Origin: Lotus japonicus
Taxonomy: Eukaryota > Streptophyta > Magnoliopsida > Fabales > Fabaceae
NCBI RefSeq assembly: GCF_012489685.1
Contig: NC_080043.1
Location: 48,003,127-48,067,126 of the forward strand
Direction: 5' to 3'
DNA length: 64,000 nt
This document shows positions 11,352 to 20,780 of the stretch, in pieces; positions within the stretch are counted from its first letter, which is position 1; every line of letters starts with the position of its first letter. The notes below the pieces were generated by a model, which saw only the letters and a list, made by a program, of their open reading frames with translations, ran no database searches and had not been told where the DNA came from. The translations under genes and the position numbers were made by a program.

Positions 11352-11914
11352 GCCACACTTAGGGCTATCGAAGAACGGGATAGGTTGTTGACCCAGGTGG
11401 CAAACCAAGAAATTAGGTTGAACCGCCTGGGGTACGAGGTGCATGAGTTTGAAGATTATTTGTCCGCCAGCCAAGGGAGGGTTGAAGACTTGGAAGAGGA
11501 AACTAAGGAGATGCAGCAAGAATTGGATGCTCGCGCTGAAGTGGTCACCGCCCGGGAAGAGTCTCTTGCGGCCAAAGATAGAGAACTGGCGTCCCTACGC
11601 AGTGAATTCGCGTCCAAGGATGAGGCCCTTGCGGCTTTGGCGGCTCAAGCCGAGGCTAAAGACCGGGTTGCGGCAGACTTGAAAGCCCAAGAATCCTCCG
11701 AGGCAAGGCACTTGAGGAAAAGTTCAAGGATGACGTTGTCGCTGCTGCCACCGAAGAGCGTGGTCGTGGTTTCTTTCTCACCAAGGCCCAAGCCCTATTC
11801 CTCAACGATCAACTAGATCTTTGCCCGATGGGAGCTTTCAAGAAGGTCACTCTCGCTGGCTTGGTTGGTCCAAATGATCCACCAGACTTAGACGAGGAGC
11901 ACTTCCACTGCTGA
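11352..11914 (+). pseudogene. Antisense ORF of a Tat-type element, coiled-coil C-terminal part
   Basis: The frame at 11352 encodes a charged coiled coil (AIEERDRLLTQVANQE, then LEEETKEMQQELD, then AAKDRELASLRSEF). Near 11690-11712 the reading frame shifts, and the expected C-terminus (GRGFFLTKAQ, AFKKVTLAGLVGPNDPP) runs in the next frame to the stop at 11912-11914. Proteins with this coiled coil and C-terminus are found with plant Tat-type gypsy elements (putative gypsy-type transposon family), where the ORF can be antisense to pol. That fits the minus-strand protease remnant at 57390-57914. The 5' part was removed from view by the Athila insertion at 11351. Confidence 0.65.
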
Positions 11915-12490
11915 CGAATGATTGTAACCGTGTTTTGACCGCCCTTTGGGGCTGGCTTTTAATGAAAACAGTTGTCGTCTTGACTTTATCTTATTGATAT
12001 TTCGCCATTTTTTATGTTTTCCACTTAAATCTTAATTATGTTTTAACGACATTGAAAGTGTGTAGGGTTTAACTAGGACTTTTTCTCGGTTTGTTTGAAC
12101 CGAGGCTTTTGTTCACACGTTTTTCCCGTAAGAGCAGGTGTGGCCTCGCCAACTCTTCTCGGCGAGGACTTACAATGGCTCGGGTTCCAATGGCCATTTG
12201 GGTTGCCCGAGGCTTGGCCTAGTTAAGTATGCTCACCCTTATACGAGGAGGATTTTTGGATAAGAAGCTTATCCCACACGTCGCCGACGGGTAGCAGTAA
12301 TTGCGCCGGACATTCCGGAGCGATCCCCAGACATCAAGGTCGTGTTGGGATCGCCACCTTCCGAAAAGTTTTCCCACCGTGAAACCGCTACAATTCAATT
12401 ATTTCGTAAGAGTATTGCTGAGAATATCATTTTGTATTTGATTGGTAAAAAATGTTTTTTACATTTTTGATGGAAGCTTCATTAAAAAAC
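11915..12490. other. Non-coding part of the Tat-type remnant
   Basis: AT-rich and moderately GC-rich sequence follows the stop of the antisense ORF. It has no ORF I can support. It contains short self-similar words (CTCGGCGAGG, CCGAGGC) but no recognisable terminus. It probably belongs to the element's 3' region. Confidence 0.4.
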
Positions 12491-12990
12491 TCACGTGGTG
12501 AAGAAAAAGAGTACATCTTTATTTGTAGTCCTAATTTTTTGTTCCCAGCTACACCAGCTTGCCCTGCCGTGCCGGTGGCCTCCTTCATCGTCATTCAGAG
12601 CACCTTGCCAAGGATCTCGTCTCTCAACCTTGAAGTGCTTGCCAGCCACCCTATATCTTCCGGAAACCAATCCTCTCGCCCGGACTTCCTGGGAAGAAAC
12701 TGGCTTCCACCGAGCTTGAACTTGCCCTTTGGCCCCTTTTGCTGTCGGGCTGGCTTGAACCTCGTCGCCACCGCCGCCTTCCAATGCACCATTTTCCCTT
12801 TGTCTTTGTTTTCTAGGCGATACCCCTGACACACCACCCCTGTCTTCTCAGATTTATTCGGGCCGCCACCTTGCTGAACAACTTTTCCCTTTCCCCTGCT
12901 TTTGTCGTAATGATTCTGGGAGTCCGCTGCCAGTGACTTACCCAACTCCATCTGACTGCTACTGTTTCGACGATACTCCGAAGGAACTGC
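12491..12990 (-). pseudogene. Unidentified basic ORF remnant, probably part of the Tat element
   Basis: On the minus strand the stretch before the LTR D junction encodes a basic, Lys/Gln/Gly-rich sequence (for example DKSRGKGKVVQQGG and ARQQKGPKGKFKLGG) open from the junction at 12990 to a stop at 12595, with more open frame toward 12491. I recognise no domain. By position it continues, across LTR D, from the decayed region at 57001-57333. It may be spacer, nucleocapsid-like or degenerate pol sequence. Confidence 0.35.
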
Positions 12991-13281
12991 TGTAACACCC
13001 CGATTTTCGGATGCCACGGTAGTAACATGTTAAAGTAAATATGCAATCTTTTCCAAAAGAGATTTATAAATGTGAGTATATTTTTTTTCCTTTTCGAAGT
13101 GTATCTAAAATATGTAATGCATACTCCCAACCGTAAATAATTTACATCTGGCCTCGATCAAGGCACAACATAAAATACATGACAAATAAACTAAGATCCA
13201 ACAACGGACTCACTATGTAATGACTCCATAGATCCGATATACTCCCTATGATTTTCACACGGGGTAACCATAGGAAAGCAA
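12991..13281 (-). repeat. Solo LTR D, segment 1 (3' end of the LTR)
   Basis: The plus strand starts TGTAACACCCCGATTTTCGG, the reverse complement of the LTR 3' end pattern GGGGTGTTACA. It runs to the Cassandra insertion at 13282. The five bases before it, ACTGC (12986-12990), match ACTAC after the far end (56996-57000) with one difference. No internal region is found between the D termini, so D is a solo LTR of about 4.9 kb, here in three pieces. Confidence 0.8.
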
Positions 13282-13370
13282 TGTAACATCCCGATCTGAC
13301 GACTGGCCTCACGGTAACAACACGAGTCTTTTCAGTGCGCTTTGTCCTCACTCGCGCACTTCCTGGGAAA

Positions 13371-13450
13371 ACTTCCCAGGAGGTCACCCATCACGATATT
13401 GCTCCAAGGCAAGCACACTTAACCATGGAGTTCTTATCAGTTGGGCTCCC
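13371..13450 (-). other. 5S rRNA-like segment in left Cassandra LTR
   Basis: The plus strand ACTTCCCAGGAGGTCACCCA, then AAGCACACTTAACCATGGAG, is the complement of the 5S rRNA 3' half and internal promoter region (GGGTGACCTCCTGGGAAGT; GAAGTTAAGCGTGCTT). Differences from a true 5S gene across the middle and the missing 5' part make it a Cassandra LTR segment and not a working rRNA gene. The pol III internal promoter could drive the element. Confidence 0.8.
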
Positions 13451-13676
13451 GAAAAGAAGTTTCAACTTGTTGTTATGGGTAGTACAATCAAATCATATAT
13501 GCCTTCCTCAACTGTATAGTCCATCCCTACACAGTCTCTGAATACCTCTTGTTCGGGTGTGGTGCGTCCCTCCACATAGAAGGCGATCAATCCTCGTCCT
13601 TCTCAGCTCAGGGCGTCACAGGCCCACCAACTTCCGCTTGGTTCGTCCTCGAACCACACCGTACTGGGAGAGGTCG

Positions 13677-13688
13677 GCTCTGATACCA
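13677..13688 (-). other. Cassandra primer-binding site, initiator tRNA-Met
   Basis: The minus strand reads TGGTATCAGAGC, two bases from the edge of the right LTR at 13691. Confidence 0.9.
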
Positions 13689-13779
13689 CTTGTAACATCC
13701 CGATCTGACGACTGGCCTCACGGTAACAACACGAGTCTTTTCAGTGCGCTTTGTCCTCACTCGCGCACTTCCTGGGAAA

Positions 13780-13859
13780 ACTTCCCAAGAGGTCACCCAT
13801 CAGGATATTGCTCCAAGGCAAGCACACTTAACCATGGAGTTCTTATCAGTTGGGCTCCC
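13780..13859 (-). other. 5S rRNA-like segment in right Cassandra LTR
   Basis: Second copy of the 5S-like stretch, offset 409 bases from the first, with a few substitutions (for example CCCAAGAGGTCACCCATCAG). Confidence 0.8.
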
Positions 13860-14754
13860 GAAAAGAAGTTGCAACTTGTTGTTATGGGTAGTACAATCAA
13901 ATCATATATGCCTTCCTCAACTGTATGGTCCATCCCTACACAGTCTCAGAATACCTCTTGTTCGGGTGTGGTGCGTCCCTCCACATAGAAGGCGATCAAT
14001 CCTCGTCCTTCTCAGCTCAGGGCGTCACAGGCGTAATGTAAGACCCAAGATTTTAAGCTTAGAATAAGTGGAAGAGATTTCCATTTACGATTAGGGTTGA
14101 TGTAATGTGAAGGGAAACCTGAACGAAAGTTGATTAAATCAAATATATTTATGAAGGGGAAAGTTCAGGAAAAGTTCAAGGATTGCATTATGATCGATAA
14201 AAGTTATAGCACGATCGTTACACGCTTAAACCTAGGTCAGAAACCCTAGTATATAGCTAATTTTCACTTTTAGGCACGATGGCAGTTAATTCCAAAAATC
14301 TTCAGAGAAATGTTAGAATTTCTCTTCTTCCATATATAACAATCGTTTCGAGGCGAAACTCTAGGATCTACGAACGTCCGATTCCAATCATCGGAAGTTT
14401 GCCGAAACCGAATCCCTGGTATTTCAAAACCCTAGAATCACCCGACTATGGGGACTTTATCTATTCAGAGCTTCAAATGAATATTCTACAAGCGTACACC
14501 CATTTCTCTTGATGATTTCAATCTTTCTTCCGAAGGAAGTTTTCTATTCCGACATTCGATGCAAAAAGCAACTTATCGGGTAAAATAGTTTTACACCGAC
14601 TTTGCACCGACTTTGCATTAGTTGCCAAAAATACAAGGAGACCTCTTTATAGTTTTGGAATTCTTTTGCCAAAACATATCTATTAATTCACGGAGAATGT
14701 CGCCGGAAAAATCAGATTCGCGAAACTTTCATTTTCCCGCGAATTTCCAACCTT

Positions 14755-14763
14755 TATATATAG
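14755..14763 (+). promoter_or_regulatory. TATA-like box of LTR B left copy
   Basis: TATATATAG, followed by a CT/GA-rich leader (CCTCCATTTTCTCTCCTC, then CGCGAGC). The same arrangement occurs in LTR A (16954) and LTR C (43029) at a similar distance from the LTR start, about 690-720 bases. Confidence 0.5.
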
Positions 14764-15654
14764 CAAAGAAAGGAAGAAAAACTCAAATTTTCCTCCATTT
14801 TCTCTCCTCAAATCCGCGAGCTCATCCAAGGAAGAAGGAAGAAGAGTTTTTGTTCAAACCTTGCTTGATCGTTGATTAATCAGTTGCTGCTTCAAGGCTT
14901 CGAGGTATAGTCGCTAATCCTTACCTCTGATCGCTTTTTCCATAGCTTTTCTGTAGAGTTTTCTGAGCGGATAGTTTATGGGTTTTTGCAAAACTATCCT
15001 GAATCTTTCATTTCTGATTCTAAACCTCTTCTATATGTGCCCAAGATCACTTCTGCCGGATTAGATTTTCCGTTATGTCGCCGGAATTCCGCCGGAATCA
15101 ATTCTAGCCTAAAATACCCATTTATGTAGTTTTTGAGTAAAGTTCCAACCTCTAGGCTGAAAACTATCGCCTTAGCTTAGTGCTAGTAGGATTAGTTGTC
15201 ATAAACGTCGTTGGTGACGTCCCTGCAAAATTTTATTTTTGGGATTTCAGTTTTGAAAATCCTAAGTTAAAAATCATGACCAAAATACCCCTGCGACAGT
15301 TTTTGATCCGATAATTTTTCCGAGTTCAGAATACCCTTAGTTACGGCTTATGAAAGCATAGGAACCAAGTTTGATCGAAGAAAAATCGAGCCCCTTAATT
15401 GTGAAAAGTGGCCGAGCCTATTAGAGGAGGAGGAGGAAATTTCCTTTTCCGAAAACTTGTCCTTTCGCGCTAGATTATCGTACCTCGGAGTATGAACTAC
15501 TTCGTGTAACCTTAGTGAGCATTGATAGCTTAGTTTCCGATAGATTTTGATAGAATACTGTGGTTTTACTTTAAAGGTTCTTTTGAAGAATTTCCTGAAG
15601 ATCAAGGAGCTCATTGTGAAGGAACGTTTGAGGAGAACGCTGGAATAACTAGAG

Positions 15655-15660
15655 GTAAGG
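15655..15660 (+). promoter_or_regulatory. Splice-donor-like site in LTR B left copy
   Basis: AG/GTAAGG with the intron starting at 15655. The context GAGGTAAGGGCAACT is conserved in LTR C (44094) and, weaker, in LTRs A and D. The proposed acceptor is at 35956, just before gag. Confidence 0.5.
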
Positions 15661-16256
15661 GCAACTTACCTTACTAGCTAATGCTTTAGGTGTCGACGCG
15701 TTCGACTTGATTTACTGTTTATGCACTTGTTTGTGTATGATTGGGAAAATGTTTTCTGAGGCTTCGGCTGACAATGTAGATGATTCATCTACTGAATGTT
15801 TTTGGAGATTGACTTACATGCTATGTGCTATGTGGGTAATCTAGGATGTGTGGTGCATGCCTTATATGCTAAGTGCTATGTGGTTATTGCTTATTATGCT
15901 GATATATGACATGTTGATTGATGGTGCTGAGTTATTTATGCTTTAGCAATGAAATCTGAGTTTCTGAATAGTGAGAATAGCGGGCAGGTCATGCCGATTT
16001 TATTTTGAGAGTTTTGGGGAAAGTTTGATAGGACGAATGAGATTCGGGCCTTGTTATGGTGTTTTATGGATCGAGACATTCTCTGGAGTCATTTGGGGAT
16101 TTGGAGATCCCGAGAACTTATAAGAATTGCGATAAGGCTAAAAGGATATTATTTTGTGAAGAAAACTCATAAGATCTTAAACAACCTCTAAATCTTTAAG
16201 TAATGATAATAATCTCGAAGGAAGCTTAGGAGTCGAATCTTAGTTTTGGAAAAACG

Positions 16257-16261
16257 AGAAG
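16257..16261. repeat. Target-site duplication of element A, left copy (AGAAG)
   Basis: AGAAG precedes TGTAAGACC and recurs at 34058-34062. The uninterrupted LTR at 40496-40500 has it once. Confidence 0.95.
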
Positions 16262-16953
16262 TGTAAGACCTGGATTTTCAGAACAAGCTAGTTTCCGACT
16301 CACGCGTAGAATCAGTGTAAGCGTGACAGGAGTTTGATATTTGAGGAAGATTAATGAAGAAGAAAGTTCAGGAATTGCTTGAGGAATGTTGCGTAGTTGT
16401 TTTCGGAGTTAGTGCGAGTCGTCTGCACACTTGCCTTAGGGCGAGCGTGTCCAGAATAGGCTATTTCGCTCTTAAAGCAACGTTTTGAGTGAGATTTCGA
16501 ACTCTCGGAAAATTTAAAGATTCTCTTTATTTTTCCATCGACCAGCGTTTCATTTCGGAACTCTGGACTGTACGCACGATAGGTTTCACTTTTCGGATGT
16601 CCGCCGACGCTAATTTCTTTTCTTCGAAACCCTATTTTCGAGCAATGGATGAAGACTTTTTCTATTCGGGACTTCTAACGAAGATTCCGTCCGCGTTGCC
16701 AGATTTGTTTCAACGTTTCCAATCTTTCTTCAGAAGGAAGTTTTGTCGTCCGGCGATCACAGCAAAAAGTAGTTTTTCGGGACAGATTTAACTTACACCG
16801 CTTTTGAGATTTTCGATATCGTTTTTCCCATATCATAGATATTTGTTTTGAGTTCTGGATTTCTGACGCCAGAATCTCTCTTAGAATTCCTTGGTGAACG
16901 TGCTGCAAAAATCGGAATCGCGAAATTTTCATTTTCCCGCGATTTCGCCCGCC

Positions 16954-16962
16954 TATAAATAG
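16954..16962 (+). promoter_or_regulatory. TATA box of LTR A copy 1
   Basis: TATAAATAG in a GC-richer setting (CCCGCCTATAAATAGCGCG), followed by a leader with CTCATTTCTTTCCTC. Copies lie at 24090-24098 and 31226-31234. This is the best promoter candidate of the LTR; a second TATA-like stretch near 18945-18965 is the alternative. Confidence 0.55.
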
Positions 16963-17842
16963 CGCGAAAAAGCAAAATCCTCTCATTTCTTTCCTCAAAG
17001 GGCCGCGAGTTTGGAGAGCAAGGGAGAAGAGGAATTTTCGCGAAATCTTGACCAATCTTCGTGCAGTTCGTCCCTACTTCTAGGTATCAAGGTAACTAAC
17101 ACGATTCCTACCTCTGATTGTTGTTTCTGTTGCGTTTCTGAAGCCGTTTTTGTGCTATAAGTTTTGAGCTTTTTCTAAAATTTTCCGATTTCTCTGATTT
17201 CTCGCTTGGGTTATGTTCCTTATGTTCCCCTGAGTCTAAAACCTCTGTCAGTAAACTCTGATTGCGATTCAGTTGTCCAGGATCTGAAAAATTGACTCAA
17301 AACTCTTTTTGTCTCACATTTCGAAACTTTATTGTCGTAAAGCTATAATCTGACTTCGTGCCTTTAGGATTTGTTGTCACGGATGTCATGAGGATCGTTA
17401 CTGTCAAATCTGTTTTCAGAACTGATAACTTTGAAGTTTTGAGCCTTTATTTTGGACCAAAATGCCCCTGCGTAGTCGTATTTTCGACCCGATTGTCCGA
17501 AAATTGTTCTGACAGTTTCTTTGCCTTAGTTTTACCCTAAAACTACCTTGTAAACTGATTTGATCGAAGAAAAAGAGCCGAAGCCCTTTTTCCTTTGAGG
17601 CTGTGGACTATTTCCTTTAGGGGGGAGTTTTTCGGTTTCGAAAACTTGTCTTTTCGTACCTGATTGTCCTATTCTGAAGCTTTAATGCTTTGTCTATCGT
17701 TTATGTATTGTTTTGCGATCGAACTAATCGATTTTGTTTGGTTTCTGCTTTGTTTTTCTCCGAGGTTCAGTTGAAGGAACTTTGGAATACTCAGAGCAAT
17801 TGTTTGAGGAGAACTTTGTTTGCGAAGCTGGAACAGCTCGAG

Positions 17843-17848
17843 GTTAGG
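17843..17848 (+). promoter_or_regulatory. Weakened splice-donor-like site in LTR A
   Basis: CTCGAG/GTTAGGGCAACTTACT aligns with GAG/GTAAGGGCAACT of LTRs B and C. GTTAGG is weaker than GTAAGG. Copies start at 24979 and 32115. Confidence 0.4.
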
Positions 17849-18411
17849 GCAACTTACTATATATTAGCTATGAATGCATGATAGGCGTTGATCAATTCGA
17901 CTTATGCTTTACTTTGATGTTGATTATGTTGATGAACTGATGTTGTGATGTTGTGCTTTGTTGGATTGTGCGTTTTGACGCGACTTCGGAGTGGAGATTC
18001 ATTGATCTGGTGATCTTTGATGTTTCGGGTTGGATGAGCAACCCTAGGCAAGTTCAAACGAGGGGTTTGGGACTTAGCCATTTGTTGGGATTCGTTGGTT
18101 TACTTAGACTTTCCCCGGGAAACTTCTTTTGGGTGGTTGGTTTTCGGAAAACCTAGAATGAATAGAATTTTGTAAACTAAAGACTTGGGAAACCTAGATT
18201 TTGAGAAATAAACTCATAACCTGACTAATCTGAATTAAAATCATTTTTATTAATGTTTAAGTATAGGAAAACTGAAGGGGAAAATATTTACGAAAGACGG
18301 GGAAAAGTCGACCTTTGTTGTGAGTTATTGGAATTGGGGAAAGCCACTAAGGTGAGCTATGGTGATGATTGAAAGTCACCGAGTACTTTACGTACTCTTG
18401 TTGATGGGGTT

Positions 18412-18841
18412 GTGTTGTATTGACCGACACTAATCCCTTGGGTTCTCTTGTTGTTGGAGCGGTGTTGTATTGACCGACACTTACTCCGAGTTGTGTTGTA
18501 TTGACCGACACTAACTCATGGGTTTGTTGAGATTGGGTTGTGAGCTAAACACTTTCGTGGTAAGGGCGATTCGTTGTTTGGCTAACCACGTTGCATTCAA
18601 TCGGGTGAATAACGGGAATGGTTCACCTGTGCATATCATGGTGAATAACGGGAATGGTTCACCTTGCATTAATGATGAATAACGGGAATGGTTCATCATT
18701 CGGTGAATAACGGGAATGGTTCACCAAGGATGAATAACGGGAATGGTTCATCCAGGATGGATTTCATCCAGGATGGATAACGGGAATGGTCCATCCATAG
18801 TGAAAATGCTTCACTTGTGGCGAACGGGAACGCGTCACAAA
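18412..18841 (+). repeat. Two tandem hairpin arrays in LTR A copy 1
   Basis: First set: three copies of GTGTTGTATTGACCGACAC (18412, 18462, 18493), each able to fold through GTGT/ACAC, with outer arms that differ but stay paired (GGGGTT/AATCCC, GGAG/CTCC, GAGTT/AACTC). Second set: six units with the constant loop TAACGGGAATGG and stems GGTGAA/TTCACC, GATGAA/TTCATC or GGATGGA/TCCATCC (18604, 18640, 18674, 18702, 18728, 18771), plus two degenerate ones to 18841. Copies lie at 25548-25977 and 32684-33112. Confidence 0.85.
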
Positions 18842-19016
18842 TCCGGATACATATTGTGCATTTCACGCATACATTCATGCTGACTGAGATTGTGTGCTGT
18901 TTGTTTATTGAAGCAATGTTAGAGCCATAACATGCTAGGATTGTTTATATGTATATATATCAACATATATCTATACCCCATATCACATGTTGTGTGTATA
19001 TCTACTTATTGCTGTG

Positions 19017-19082
19017 AGTTGACCCTAGCGCCTTGGCTTTGTTTGTATGTTTGTGTTTGGGCGGTCGGCCTGCTGCCAGATG
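19017..19082 (+). promoter_or_regulatory. Conserved GTTGACCC / GTGTTTGGGCGGTCGGC block in LTR A
   Basis: GTTGACCCT, then CCTTGGCTTTGTTTG and GTGTTTGGGCGGTCGGCC, then CAGATG. The same ordered words occur in LTRs C (45543 onward) and D (minus, 52564-52622) and, more degenerate, in B (35207 onward) and F (minus, about 5175-5205). TTGACC is also the core of the plant W-box. It may be a leader or promoter element. Confidence 0.55.
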
Positions 19083-19373
19083 TCGATGGCCGACTGGTGT
19101 TCGATGGTCTCTCCCTCGGGGGGGATCAGATATGAGCTTGTGGATCGGGATGCCCCCACCGCTTGGGTGATCGAAGTTGGGGGTCATCGAGTGACGTACC
19201 GGGGAAGGGTCATGGAGGACCGGACTGACGAGTGTGAACATCTGACGAAAGGAGTTCTACGACGCATGGAGCTGAGCTTCAACTTGCCGTCTTCAGTTCG
19301 CCGAGGACTCGGATGTGTGAGCAGTTATGGGTTGGTAGAGTTAGGCAGGCGTCATATTTGTGTAGAGCTCTGA
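19080..19373 (+). CDS. Small ORF of unknown function in LTR A copy 1
   Basis: This ORF has 97 codons, starts MSMADW right after the conserved GGGCGGTCGGCC block and ends HICVEL; an in-frame ATG 33 bases upstream would lengthen it. I recognise no domain. The copies at 26216-26509 and 33351-33644 stay open with only a few substitutions (for example E to D at WVIEVGG), which is expected from their youth alone. A position-matched ORF exists in LTR F but not in C. It could act as an upstream ORF before gag. Confidence 0.35.
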   Translation: MSMADWCSMVSPSGGIRYELVDRDAPTAWVIEVGGHRVTYRGRVMEDRTDECEHLTKGVLRRMELSFNLPSSVRRGLGCVSSYGLVELGRRHICVEL

Positions 19374-19789
19374 TTCGTTTTGCTTTTGGGACGGGGTAGG
19401 TTCCCGACGCATGGCTTTTGTGTGGTTCTCTTATTGAGGGATCACAGTGAGTCAGTCGGACTATAGGGGTCGTTGCTTAGGCCATTTTGAGGCCGACTTT
19501 CTCCCAGTGGATTGTAATTATAACCTTTTCACTCACACTTATGGATCTGTAACTATTTGCCTACGGGCACACTACTTTGGAGTCACTGCGAGTGCGCGTG
19601 ACATGGGAGTGCAGCTGAGGCTGTACATGTGTATATATTTGTGTTTTGGTTAGTTTAGTGGTTGGGTTTTGTCTTTAATTTCTATTGCTTGATTTAAAAG
19701 GTATCAAACGAAAAAAAAATTACCTGTTTTCAGCGTGAAGTCTATTTTTGGTTACTAAAGTGACACCTGGAAATCGGGGTGTTACATTG

Positions 19790-19801
19790 TGGTATCAGAG
19801 C
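19790..19801 (+). other. Element A primer-binding site 1, initiator tRNA-Met
   Basis: TGGTATCAGAGC, three bases after the LTR end TTACA. The copy of the second unit is at 26926-26937. Confidence 0.93.
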
Positions 19802-19994
19802 TTAGTCGAGTCTTTTGGGAGTCTTTGGGGAATAGGTCTTCTGTGCTAGGTTGTGTGACTCTGCAAAGAGTGAAAATTGATTGTCTGCAGAGCGATTTTC
19901 GCTCTAATTGTTTGCGTTACTACTTAATCGGATTGAGTGGTTGTCTAGTGCTACTGTATGGTTAGTACTAATTGGGCGTATGATGGGACATAGG

Positions 19995-20780
19995 ATGGTG
20001 GACCTTAACCGGATGGCGGAGGCAATGGCTACACTGATCGAGGAAATGATGAACCAGGCGGCGGAAGACGCTTATATGAGTGCTGAAGAGGCTGCACGTG
20101 AGCATCACCAACGATTGATGGCGACGGCGATGTATCAACAAAGAGGAATGAACCGAACAGGAGCTGGGGGACCAATAAGGTCAGGATCTCAAGGCTACAA
20201 CAGAAGGGAGAGCTACCATCAGTGGGGACCGTATCAGCGTTTCAAGGGAAGAGATCTTATCTCAAGAGTCTACAAACCAACGGTTGCTGATACTGGAGGG
20301 GAGCCAGTTGGTGACAAAGGTGTGACATGTACTCGTTGTGGAAAGTTTGGGCATTTTGCTAACAAGTGCTCAGTGACTGGATGGAGATGCTTCAAGTGTA
20401 ACCGAGAGGGGCATCTAGCTGTGAACTGCAAGACACCCCAGGAGGAAACGTCTGATAGTAAGATGAAAGGGAATGATGCTACCGAAGGGACATGAAACAA
20501 GACTTCGGGAAGAGCAGTGACGTGTTACAGGTGCAGGGAAGTAGGGCACTATGCTAGTAAGTGCAAGATCAAGGGAAAACTATGCTTTAATTGCAACCAA
20601 CCGGGACATTTCTCCAGAGATTGTAAGGCACTCAAGGGCGAATCATCAGGGAATGTTGGGAAAGGAAAACAATTTGCTACAGAGGAAAGGATTCATACCA
20701 AGGAGGGGGCAAGAGCTGAGGAGTTGAACGAGGAAGAACGTGGGAACGATGGTAATATTTTAACTGTTCTTTTATTCTAG
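19995..20780 (+). pseudogene. gag: Element A gag, unit 1: capsid domain deleted, four zinc knuckles, one stop
   Basis: The start MVDLNRMAEAMATL aligns with the gag starts of elements B and C (MVN...QLAEM). After AAREHHQR the frame jumps to a region (GAGGPIRSGSQG) that lies beyond the capsid domain in B, so about 180 codons including the capsid domain are missing without loss of frame. Four CCHC knuckles follow: CTRCGKFGHFANKC, CFKCNREGHLAVNC, then after an in-frame TGA (20493-20495) CYRCREVGHYASKC and CFNCNQPGHFSRDC. B and C have two. The product would be a nucleic-acid-binding protein that cannot build a capsid. A weak acceptor (ATAG/GATG) precedes the ATG. Confidence 0.85.

Larger units (their letters stand above)
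13282..14029 (-). mobile_element. Cassandra TRIM retrotransposon with 5S-like LTRs
   Basis: Two 339-bp direct repeats (13282-13620 and 13691-14029) start TGTAACATCC and end GCGTCACA on the plus strand. They flank a 70-bp internal region that ends in GCTCTGATACCA (13677-13688), the reverse complement of an initiator tRNA-Met primer-binding site. Each LTR contains reverse-strand 5S rRNA-like sequence. Total length of 748 bp is normal for this non-coding TRIM family. Orientation is minus. The left flank is AAAGCAA; the bases after it (GGCGTAA) do not give a clean duplication, see findings. Confidence 0.88.
14037..16261 (+). repeat. Element B left LTR, first part
   Basis: It starts TGTAAGACCC and matches 38276-40500 almost base for base. 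It includes a TATATATAG box (14755-14763) and a donor-like AG/GTAAGG (15654/15655). It is interrupted after AGAAG (16257-16261) by element A. Confidence 0.92.
16262..19786 (+). repeat. Element A LTR, copy 1
   Basis: It starts TGTAAGACCTGG and ends CGGGGTGTTACA. It carries a TATAAATAG box, a donor-like site, hairpin arrays, a GTTGACCC motif and a small ORF. It differs from copies 2 and 3 at a few shared positions (for example 16620 T versus G in the others). Confidence 0.93.

Noticed and set aside
12452..12829. Plus-strand ORF of 125 codons next to LTR D
   Set aside because: It overlaps the longer basic minus-strand frame that fits the orientation of the Tat remnant; neither has a recognised domain, and the plus ORF has no supporting context.
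13371..13450. Possible 5S rRNA gene
   Set aside because: Only part of 5S is present, with many differences, and it sits in both LTRs of a Cassandra element.
14032..14036. CGTAA as target-site duplication of element B
   Set aside because: The right flank is GCAAT; the match is poor unless small changes at the Cassandra junction are assumed.
16675..17055. Minus-strand 126-codon ORF in LTR A, repeated three times
   Set aside because: Repetition follows from LTR duplication. It overlaps the promoter and leader in antisense, shows no domain and has no counterpart in LTRs B and C.
18604..18841. CRISPR-like repeats with spacers
   Set aside because: The units are imperfect hairpins with no unique spacers of constant length, in a plant LTR.
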